Shown here in pieces: positions 8,244-14,652 of a DNA stretch of 54,217 nucleotides. Where the stretch lies: NCBI GenBank assembly GCA_030041545.1, contig JASHNQ010000004.1:1-54217 (forward strand). The letters are read 5' to 3'. The position numbers and the translations under genes were made by a program. Position 1 is the stretch's first letter, and each line of letters starts with the position of its first letter. Below the pieces are notes generated by a model, which did not search any database, was not told the DNA's origin, and worked only from the letters and a program-made list of their open reading frames with translations. Source of the DNA: a candidate division FCPU426 bacterium (GTDB lineage Bacteria > Oederibacteriota > Muellerivitia > Muellerivitales > Muellerivitaceae).

Positions 8244-8410
8244 CTTAGAGATTCCAACAAAACCCTGTTTTTAAGAAATATCCCCCTCTCCCTTGAGGGG
8301 AGAGGGACGGGGCGAGGGTGGCAACTGCGGGGTTTTCCACACCCTTCACCCTACCCTCTCCCGCAAGGGGCGAGGGTCTTGGGAGGTTTTGTTAGTGTCT
8401 CTTAGTGTGA
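8244..8410. repeat. Head-to-head pair of GC-rich REP elements inside a longer inverted repeat
   Basis: Two copies of a dispersed REP-like sequence (core CCCTCTCCC-loop-GGGCGAGGGT) stand in opposite orientation at about 8282-8320 and 8341-8378. They are framed by a further inverted repeat: ACTTAGAGATTCCAACAAAA near 8244 against GGTTTTGTTAGTGTCTCTTA near 8385-8405, 18 of 22 bases matching. The whole unit is therefore a 165-bp imperfect palindrome resembling a BIME or non-autonomous element. Further single REP copies are at 13166-13200 and, in coding sequence, 39970-40009. Confidence 0.65.
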
Positions 8411-8545
8411 TTATAGGCGAAAGGGCTTCGGAATGCTCTTTTTAGGCCTTCAGGGCCTTGCCTGCAGGCCCTTGTCCTTTTGGGAATCCTCATGCTGGAT
8501 ATCCAAGGGAGTTTCCTTCCGGGTTACCCTTATAATGGACTTTGA

Positions 8546-8759
8546 GGGTGTTCAGCGGGTGAACACCCTGGGCTTTTCCAGGTAGACCGTCGGGTGGGGT
8601 GTTAACCAGGTTAACATTCTCTGCCGCACCAACGGGGCTTGGGGTGTTAACCAGGTTAACACCCTTGACTTGACCAGCCCGTTCACCGGGCAGGGTGTTC
8701 AGCGGGCCATAATCCCTACATTTTCAAGGCGGCTGGGGGTGTTCAGCGGTCCCGGCGGG
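8546..8759. repeat. Array of five GGGTGTT-headed palindromic repeats
   Basis: Five repeats start at 8546, 8597, 8642, 8693 and 8737 (periods 51, 45, 51, 44 bp). Two types occur. Type A is GGGTGTTCAGCGGG: perfect 9-bp arms in the first copy, only the left half in the fourth and fifth. Type B is TGTTAACC-A-GGTTAACA, with perfect 8-bp arms in copy 2 and 11-bp arms in copy 3. Spacers of about 20-30 bp are unrelated. No open frame covers the region and no cas gene is near. The array sits between the GH44 stop and the DUF433 antitoxin. Confidence 0.75.
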
Positions 8760-8770
8760 GTTTTCCCTCA

Positions 8771-8813
8771 AAAGTACCGGCAACTTTGCCAGTGGCAAAG
8801 TTGCCGGTACTTT
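8771..8813. repeat. Perfect 20-bp-arm hairpin with nested dyads
   Basis: Arms 8771-8790 and 8794-8813 are perfectly complementary with only a 3-base loop (AGT). Each arm is itself near-palindromic (GGCAACTTTGCC and GGCAAAGTTGCC), so the DNA can fold as one long hairpin or as two small ones. There is no T-run, so it is not an ordinary intrinsic terminator. Confidence 0.8.
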
Positions 8814-8869
8814 CACGATAGCCCTAATGTTGGCTGGTTTTACACCCATTTTGGGGAGGCCCAAGCGCG

Positions 8870-8912
8870 AAATTACCTTGAAATTTCAGGGCCCGAAATT
8901 TCAAGGTAATTT
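8870..8912. repeat. Perfect 18-bp-arm hairpin built around GAAATTTC
   Basis: Arms 8870-8887 and 8895-8912 are perfectly complementary around the loop AGGGCCC. Each arm contains the self-complementary octamer GAAATTTC, repeating the dyad-of-dyads design of the preceding hairpin with unrelated sequence. Confidence 0.8.
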
Positions 8913-8930
8913 TCCGGTGATTTGTGCCCC

Positions 8931-8975
8931 AAAACCGCCTTGAACATTCAAGGCTGGAACGTTCAAGGCAGTTTT
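8931..8975. repeat. Third nested hairpin (GCCTTGAAC / GTTCAAGGC)
   Basis: AAAAC-C-GCCTTGAAC on the left pairs with GTTCAAGGC-A-GTTTT on the right (one mismatch). The left arm also forms its own palindrome with the centre (GCCTTGAA-CA-TTCAAGGC, 8938-8953), and the right arm carries the dyad GAACGTTC. Same construction as the two hairpins before it. Confidence 0.7.
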
Positions 8976-9083
8976 GCCCCGGATAGGGTTCACATAGGCT
9001 CACCCTTAAAATATGTCGCCACATCTACTCAGCCACCACCAAAACCGCCGATGGATTCGACTCCCTCCGGTCGCTCACCATGG

Positions 9084-11669
9084 CTATTGGGCCATTACTA
9101 AAACGGCCGAGAAGGCGGGCACATCCAACCGAATCTGTGCTCCGCCGGCGGCCTGGGCCCCGGAGTCATAAATCCGTTTTCCGGAGGTTTGGCTCAAGGT
9201 ATAGGTATGGTAGACCGTGGCGGCCGCGGGAAGGCTGACGGTGGTGTCCAAGTCCGAATCGGGGTTCCGGTTGACCAGGACCACGAAGGTCTTGGCGGCG
9301 TCCCTGGCGCCGAAGGCATAAAGGTCCGGCGAGGAACTGGTGGCGTCCACGTAGTCGCCCCCGACCCTGTCCCCTCTCCCGTCGTAGTTGCTGTAAAGCT
9401 CGTGGGCTAAAAAGACGTAGTTGCCCGCGTGGGCGCCGTCCCAGTCGCAGGCCAGGTCCAACCCCTCCCGCATGAAGATGCCCAGGGTGGCGGCCTCCAG
9501 GAGGCCACCGTGGTAATAGCTCTTGCTGCTGGGATAGTATTCGGTCATGGAAAGCTTGGTGCCCGGGTAATTCTCCGCGATGATTTTTTTCAGCTTGGGG
9601 ATGATCCCCACGAAGGGGTCCCAAAGGTAAGGCTTGTTGTCCGGGTTCGCGCACCAGCTGTCCGGGTTCTCGAAGGTCGGGTCCCAGAAGATTCTCAAGG
9701 CGTCGAACTGCTTTTGGGCCACCACCGGATCGTAAGGAATGTCGTCCGTGATGAGCTTGATGCTGTGGCCGTTCTGGTCCTTGCCCCACACTTCCGGGAA
9801 GCCGTGGTCGTCCAGGTAGTCGATCAGCCGCTTCCCCGCCTTTTGGGACCGCAGGTTCATTTGCCTCAGGAACCACGCCACCTGCGGTAGGTCGCCGTGC
9901 GCCTTGCGGTCGGTCCATTTGGGGCCATCCCCTTCCTTCTTGTACCCCGTGACGCCGCCCGGCATGTAGTCCCAAGCCGATCCCGCCAGTTCCATGACGC
10001 CCCAAGCCACCATGCCGATGACCTTGGCGCCGGGGTCCAGGGCCTTGACCATGGCCGCGTAGGCGGCGTTCAGGTCCGCCAGTTCATCGTAACCCACGCC
10101 CTTGGGGCGGACGTCCCGGTGGTTCTCATTCCAAAGCCCCGGTTCGTTGTCCATCTGGTAGAACACCACCCCGCCCTGGGAGGAGGACCCGAAGTCCTGG
10201 AGGAGGGTCCTCACCCATTCACCCTGGAACTGGGGCGTGGAGGGAAGGTAGTTATAGTTGGGGTCGTTTCCCCAGAGTTTCTTGCCGTTGGCCGTTTCCC
10301 CCTTGCCCAGCCCCGGTTCGCCGCCGGGGGCCTCCGTCGGGAAAAGCGAAAGGGGGAAGGAGCCGAACTTTTGGCCGTTGGGCGGCGCTTGGGCCACCCA
10401 GCCCGTGATGGGGATGGTGATGATGGGCCTGGCGCCGGCGGACTGGGTGTCCTGGATGAACTTGTAATAGCGTTTGTCCTTTTCGGCGATGCCCACCGGG
10501 CCGCCGGTATTCAAGTAAAACCAGTCGGCCCCGTGGTTGTCCGCGTCGTCCTTCCAGTTGTAGCCGGTGGTATCGTTGCCGCCCCAGCGGTTGAGGGTGC
10601 CGCCCATCTTTTTCAAGGATTCGCCGTCCTGGTAATTGAAGCCCCAAAGATAGGGGGAGATGGGATGGCCCAAGGCCGCCGAAAGCGAGACCGACGCCAC
10701 GGAGCTGGACGTTGGCGCCGTGGTCACGGTGACCGCCTCATAGGAGGAAACCTGCTTTCCGTTGTCGGCCGCCACGCCCACCACGTGCGGCCCGGCGCCC
10801 GGAAGGACGGCGTTTTGGAGTTCCACCCGCCTTTTGCCGGCCCCCGTCACCCGGCCCGCCACCTTGCCGTCGACGGACACCAGGTAACTCCCAATCCCCG
10901 TGTCGTCGGACTTGTCCCACATCACCATCACGCCGCCGGGAACCCGCAGCCACCCCAGGTTTTCCACCGGGGTCACCAAGGCCGTATCCGTGACGAAGAC
11001 CTTGTCGAAATGGACGTAAACCGGCGTGTTCTCGGGATAGGAACCCGCCAGGTCGAAGCGCAGGGTCTTCACTTGGGTGAGGTCGACCTTGGAAAGGCTG
11101 GGGAAGGCCGCGAAGGGAATGACCACTCGGGTCCAGTTCTCACCGATCTTTTTGCCCTCGGCGAAGTCGCTGAGCTTGACGTTGCCGGTCTGGACCCCGT
11201 CGGTGGTGCCGGTCAAGGCCAGGTTGAAATCCACCCCCGGCGCGTTGGTCTTGGCGTAAAGCACGAGGTACCTGGCCTGGGAGAAATCCTGGGTATTCCA
11301 GGAACCGTTGAAAGCCAGTCCCCCTCCCGACCACATCTGGCCCCAGAACTTGTTGGAGGGCGTGGTCACCCAGGTGAACTCGTAGGACAGGCACTTGTCG
11401 TTGTTGCTGTCGCTGTCGAAAAGCACCCAATTGGGGTGGACGCCATAGGTCTTGGCGTCGATCTTTTCCTTGCTGGGGTCGGGCCGCAGGAGGAACTGGC
11501 GCTTGTCGGCCGTGCAGACGATGCTGACCCCTCCCTTTCCATCCTTGCCCGAGGAGTCCACCCAAGAAGGGCCGTAAAACTCGACTTGGTCGTCCGCCCG
11601 GACCAGGGTTGGTTCCAGGACCAGACCCGACGTTAAGCAAACGGCTACCAGGAAAAGGATTCGGCGCAT
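9084..11669 (-). CDS. Exported GH44 endo-beta-1,4-glucanase/xyloglucanase with N-terminal CBM11-like and FN3-like domains
   Basis: The start ATG 11669 follows AAGGGGG; an upstream in-frame ATG at 11744 has neither ribosome site nor signal peptide. The 861-residue product has a signal peptide (1-25, MRRILFLVAVCLTSG). A CBM11-like beta-sandwich follows (about 26-225, ending PVYVHFDKVFVTD), then an FN3-like domain (about 228-315) and the GH44 catalytic part (about 330-860). GH44 hallmarks are visible: NRWGGNDTTGYNWKDDADNH, acid/base E509 in QMDNEPGLWNENH and nucleophile E710 in SMTEYYP. GH44 enzymes cut internal beta-1,4-glucosidic bonds of xyloglucan, CMC or glucomannan. Among the neighbours GH31 alpha-xylosidase and XylF-like protein favour xyloglucan as substrate. 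Confidence 0.9.
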   Translation of the reverse strand: MRRILFLVAVCLTSGLVLEPTLVRADDQVEFYGPSWVDSSGKDGKGGVSIVCTADKRQFLLRPDPSKEKIDAKTYGVHPNWVLFDSDSNNDKCLSYEFTWVTTPSNKFWGQMWSGGGLAFNGSWNTQDFSQARYLVLYAKTNAPGVDFNLALTGTTDGVQTGNVKLSDFAEGKKIGENWTRVVIPFAAFPSLSKVDLTQVKTLRFDLAGSYPENTPVYVHFDKVFVTDTALVTPVENLGWLRVPGGVMVMWDKSDDTGIGSYLVSVDGKVAGRVTGAGKRRVELQNAVLPGAGPHVVGVAADNGKQVSSYEAVTVTTAPTSSSVASVSLSAALGHPISPYLWGFNYQDGESLKKMGGTLNRWGGNDTTGYNWKDDADNHGADWFYLNTGGPVGIAEKDKRYYKFIQDTQSAGARPIITIPITGWVAQAPPNGQKFGSFPLSLFPTEAPGGEPGLGKGETANGKKLWGNDPNYNYLPSTPQFQGEWVRTLLQDFGSSSQGGVVFYQMDNEPGLWNENHRDVRPKGVGYDELADLNAAYAAMVKALDPGAKVIGMVAWGVMELAGSAWDYMPGGVTGYKKEGDGPKWTDRKAHGDLPQVAWFLRQMNLRSQKAGKRLIDYLDDHGFPEVWGKDQNGHSIKLITDDIPYDPVVAQKQFDALRIFWDPTFENPDSWCANPDNKPYLWDPFVGIIPKLKKIIAENYPGTKLSMTEYYPSSKSYYHGGLLEAATLGIFMREGLDLACDWDGAHAGNYVFLAHELYSNYDGRGDRVGGDYVDATSSSPDLYAFGARDAAKTFVVLVNRNPDSDLDTTVSLPAAATVYHTYTLSQTSGKRIYDSGAQAAGGAQIRLDVPAFSAVLVMAQ

Positions 11670-11812
11670 CCAAGCCCCCTTAGTTTTTGATGAAGCCCGT
11701 CGGCGGGCGAAAGAAGCATAGCGGAGAACAACCGACATTTCCACGAACCAGAAGCCTCGCTTAGAATCGCATTAAACTTTTCCCGGATTGTTTCTGCGTA
11801 ATTTTAATTAGG

Positions 11813-12018
11813 TGTCATTGCGAGGAATGCCCGACGAATAGGCGGGCGTTCATGACAGGCTTGAAGTCGTTGGCCTGTAATTCAGGCCAACCATCCTGGG
11901 GGCTAAAACCTCAGGACAACCCCAGTTTAAATATGCCGTTTCAAAAATTAACGGCTCCGGCCAAAACCACCCATGAACTGAGGTTGCTTCGCCTCAAAAT
12001 TCGAGGCTCGCAATGACA
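11813..12018 (+). mobile_element. MITE-like element, copy 1 (TIR TGTCATTGCGAG)
   Basis: A 206-bp non-coding unit with perfect 12-bp terminal inverted repeats, TGTCATTGCGAG...CTCGCAATGACA. It contains internal hairpins (GTTGGCCTG/CAGGCCAAC and a CCTGGGG/CCTCAGG stem). A second copy lies at 14458-14651 in the opposite orientation; the cores share long identical runs such as GTTGGCCTGTAATTCAGGCC. No transposase is encoded, so it would be mobilised in trans. It lies between the GH44 start and the XylF-like stop. Confidence 0.75.
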
Positions 12019-12080
12019 ACTAAGCACAACCCCATTAAAAAGCATAGGAACCTAAAGGCATAAATTCCTCGCCGGGAATA

Positions 12081-13133
12081 TCACGGCTGTTGGGGGGCTG
12101 CGGGCCACTGCTCCTTGGGCACGTTCTTATAAACCTCCTCCATCTTCTGGAACCCGTCGGCGATCACGGTTTGGACCATGTTGTCCTTGGTGACCGCGAT
12201 GGGGTCCAAGAAATAGCTGGGCACGTTCTTTTTCCCGTTGTTGGTGGTCACCGTTGTGGCGGGCAAAGGTTCGCGCTTGGCCAGGGCTACCGCGATGTCC
12301 GCGGCCTTGGCGGCCAGGAAACGAACCGGCTTGTAAACCGTCATGGTTTGGGTGCCAGCCACGATGCGCTGGCAGGCGGCCAATTCCGCGTCCTGGCCTG
12401 AGACCAGGACCTTCCCCGCCAGGCCCTGCTCGGCCAGGGCCTGGATGGATCCGCCCGCCGTACCGTCATAGGAATCCACCACCGCGTCCACCTTGTTGTC
12501 GTTCTTGGTGAGGATGTTTTCCATGTTCTTGAGCGCGTTGACCGCCAGCCAGTCGTTGGACCATTGGTCCCCCACGATCTTGATATCGCCTTGTTTCACC
12601 AGCGGCCCCAGGACGTTCATCTGTCCCTGGCGCACCAGGATGGCGTTGTAGTCCGTGGGCGCCCCGCCCATGAGCGCGTAGTTGCCCCGGGGCTTCAGCC
12701 TCACCAGGGTCGCGGCCATCAGTTCCCCCACCTTGACGTTGTCGAAGGAAACGTAGGCGTCCACGTCCGAATCCAGGATGAGCCGGTCGTAGGAAAGCAC
12801 GGGAACGCCCATCTTGTGGGCCGCCTCCACCAGGGTGGCGCAGCTCTTGGCGTTGTGGGGGATGACCACCAGGCACTGGATGCCCTGGGTCAGCAGGTTC
12901 TCCGCCTGGGATATTTGAAGCGCGTCGTCGGAATCCGCCGATTGCACCAGGACACCCACGCCTTCGGCGTTGCACCGGGCGGTCAAGACATCCCGGTCCT
13001 GGGCCCAACGGGGGGCCCGCAGGGTGTCCATGGAAAGGCCGATTCGGACGGGGTATTTGGACTGGGGGTTGCCGCAACCAGCTACTAAACCACCCGCCAG
13101 GAAAAGAACTATCCGTATTGCGTTGTGTTTCAT
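12081..13133 (-). CDS. XylF/ChvE-type sugar-binding lipoprotein (probable D-xylose)
   Basis: A 350-residue periplasmic-binding-protein of the type I fold. Its lipoprotein signal ends in LVAGC. The start is ATG 13133, 5 nt after AAGGAG; the adjacent ATG 13136 is equally possible. The mature protein follows XylF closely: VRIGLSMDTLRAPRWAQDRD, DAYVSFDNVKVGELMA, NYALMGGAPTDYNA, QWSNDWLAVNALKNMEN and VLVSGQDAELAACQRI. XylF delivers D-xylose to an ABC permease. No permease or ATPase gene lies nearby, so the rest of the transporter must be elsewhere, or the protein is a sensor component. Xylose is the product expected from the neighbouring alpha-xylosidase. It sits downstream of the DUF6786 gene, separated by a REP element. 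Confidence 0.87.
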   Translation of the reverse strand: MKHNAIRIVLFLAGGLVAGCGNPQSKYPVRIGLSMDTLRAPRWAQDRDVLTARCNAEGVGVLVQSADSDDALQISQAENLLTQGIQCLVVIPHNAKSCATLVEAAHKMGVPVLSYDRLILDSDVDAYVSFDNVKVGELMAATLVRLKPRGNYALMGGAPTDYNAILVRQGQMNVLGPLVKQGDIKIVGDQWSNDWLAVNALKNMENILTKNDNKVDAVVDSYDGTAGGSIQALAEQGLAGKVLVSGQDAELAACQRIVAGTQTMTVYKPVRFLAAKAADIAVALAKREPLPATTVTTNNGKKNVPSYFLDPIAVTKDNMVQTVIADGFQKMEEVYKNVPKEQWPAAPQQP

Positions 13134-13165
13134 CATTACTCCTTAAAATTCAGTTTAAAAATCAC

Positions 13166-13200
13166 CCTCACCCTTTCCCTCTCCCCTCAAGGGCGAGGGT
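13166..13200. repeat. REP element between DUF6786 and xylF-like genes
   Basis: CACCCTTTCCCTCTCCCC-TCAAGGGCGAGGGT type sequence, same family as the copies at 8282, 8341 and 39970. It directly abuts the stop codon of the DUF6786 gene, a usual place for REP elements within operons, where they can stabilise the upstream mRNA. Confidence 0.65.
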
Positions 13201-14433
13201 TCAGTGGTTGAAAACGGCCGCGATGTCGTCCAATCCCACTCCCAACAGGGCGCGGGCAATGGGATCCAGGTCGGCCTTGGGCCCTTGGAAATGGAAGGTA
13301 CGGTGATGGTGGGTGGCGGATTCACCGGGCTTTAATGCCAGGGCGGGCGACGAGGATTCCATCTCGTAAAATTTCCCCAGCTGCTTGGCGCCGGGCGACG
13401 CCGGGCCGTCGTTGTAGCTGTTGGCCACGTCCCCCCCGTAGGGGTCTTTCTGGAGTTCCCAAAGGGAATTCACGTAATCCTCGCGGCCCGGGGGCAGGTC
13501 AAACTGCACGATGGTGAGCACGCCCTTATCCGGGTCATAACTGCCGATAAAGGGCTTGCACCTGGCTGGGGGAACTCCGAACTTGCTGCGCCAGGCCGCG
13601 TCGGCCTTGAAGTAGATGTCGCCCTCCTTCACCACCAGGCGGTCGGCGGGAACCTTCCCGAAATAAGTGTCATGGACCACCGGCCCCAGTTCGGATTCCG
13701 GCCCGGTTTTAAAGGGAAACACAACGGTATTGGAAGGTGTGGCGTTCATCATGCCCAAGACCCAGATGGAAAGAAGCCCTGTTTTTTTGTCCCAGGCTTT
13801 TGAACCCGTGTTTTTCAAGGTGTTCACCGACTCAAAAGCAACGGCCCGGGCCGAATCCGGTAACGTCATTCCCAGGATCCCGGCCATTTCCTCTTTCCCC
13901 AACATCCTGATTTCGCGGGTCACCTCCAGGTCGAAACGGGTTTTGGAATAATTGACCAGTTCGATCTTGCGTTGAAAGCGGACATATCCCTTCCCTTGTT
14001 CAACCACCGGAAGGGATTCCGTGTCCAGGGGGGCCGGCGTGAACCAATGGGCCAGGTCAAAGGGGACGCCAGGCGCGAAAAACACCGAAAACTGGCCGCC
14101 CTCGGGACCGATCCAAAGCCGGTCCTCCCCCCCGAAAGGGTTGATGTGCTGGACTTGCTTCCCGGAGGAAATTAAATCGCGGTTGACCCAGCCGTAGCCG
14201 ATCCCCTTTTCGGCGTCCGAGGCGCTGGTCATCACCCGGCCCTGGTAAAGGGGCGAGACCACGACCTGGGCTTTGCCGCTTTCACCGGTCAGGACGACAA
14301 GGTTGGGATCGTATTTGCGAAGGAACGATACATCATCCTTGAAGGATTCCCCCGCCGCCAAGGTCGGGGTTACCAAAGAAAAAAGAAATCCCCAACCCGC
14401 CGCCAAAACCAAAAAGGCTTTTAAAGTTTTCAT
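13201..14433 (-). CDS. Exported DUF6786-family protein
   Basis: The start ATG 14433 follows AAAGGAGTGAGA; upstream codons to 14463 belong to a mobile element. The 410-residue product has a signal peptide (1-26, ending TPTLAAG). The body resembles DUF6786: FGGEDRLWIGPEGGQFSVFF and later REDYVNSLWELQKDPYGGDVANSYNDG, ending with a THHHRTFHF-type strand. The fold is probably a galactose-mutarotase-like beta-sandwich; DUF6786 genes often neighbour glycosidases, but their activity is not known to me. It may be a lyase-like or aldose-epimerase-like enzyme acting on released oligosaccharides. Together with the XylF-like gene it is bracketed by inverted copies of a MITE. Confidence 0.72.
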   Translation of the reverse strand: MKTLKAFLVLAAGWGFLFSLVTPTLAAGESFKDDVSFLRKYDPNLVVLTGESGKAQVVVSPLYQGRVMTSASDAEKGIGYGWVNRDLISSGKQVQHINPFGGEDRLWIGPEGGQFSVFFAPGVPFDLAHWFTPAPLDTESLPVVEQGKGYVRFQRKIELVNYSKTRFDLEVTREIRMLGKEEMAGILGMTLPDSARAVAFESVNTLKNTGSKAWDKKTGLLSIWVLGMMNATPSNTVVFPFKTGPESELGPVVHDTYFGKVPADRLVVKEGDIYFKADAAWRSKFGVPPARCKPFIGSYDPDKGVLTIVQFDLPPGREDYVNSLWELQKDPYGGDVANSYNDGPASPGAKQLGKFYEMESSSPALALKPGESATHHHRTFHFQGPKADLDPIARALLGVGLDDIAAVFNH

Positions 14434-14457
14434 TCTCACTCCTTTAAGGTTTTTATC

Positions 14458-14651
14458 CGTCATTGCGAGGGTCGACTTCGGACCCGAAGCAACCCTAGTT
14501 CATGGGTTGTTGAAATCTTAGGTCAAAGGCTTATTTATACCGGGGTTGTCCTGGGGCTAAAGCCCCAGGATGGTTGGCCTGAATTACAGGCCAACTACTT
14601 CAAGTCTGTCGTTACCGTGCCGCTATTCGCGGCACACTCCTCGCAATGACA
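14458..14651 (-). mobile_element. MITE-like element, copy 2, inverted relative to copy 1
   Basis: A 194-bp unit bounded by GTCATTGCGAGG and CCTCGCAATGACA, homologous to the element at 11813-12018 read on the other strand. Internal hairpins GTTGGCCTG/CAGGCCAAC and CCTGGGGC/GCCCCAGG are perfect. It begins 25 bp upstream of the DUF6786 start codon and ends one base short of the GH29 stop codon, so it must carry or separate the promoter between the two genes. Confidence 0.75.
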
Positions 14652-14652
14652 G

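Noticed and set aside
8546-8759. CRISPR-like look: five repeats of about 23 bp with spacers of 20-30 bp
   Set aside because: The repeats are of two types, differ between copies and are partly half-sites; spacing is irregular in two steps and there are no cas genes in the window.
8771-8813. Hairpin as an intrinsic terminator for GH44
   Set aside because: No T-run on either strand, and it is 270 bp beyond the GH44 stop with other hairpins between.
8546-8975. Integron attC sites
   Set aside because: No GTTRRRY/RYYYAAC core pairs in the right places, no cassettes and no integrase.
9897-11636. 579-codon open frame on the plus strand opposite GH44
   Set aside because: Antisense shadow of GH44, which carries all catalytic motifs.
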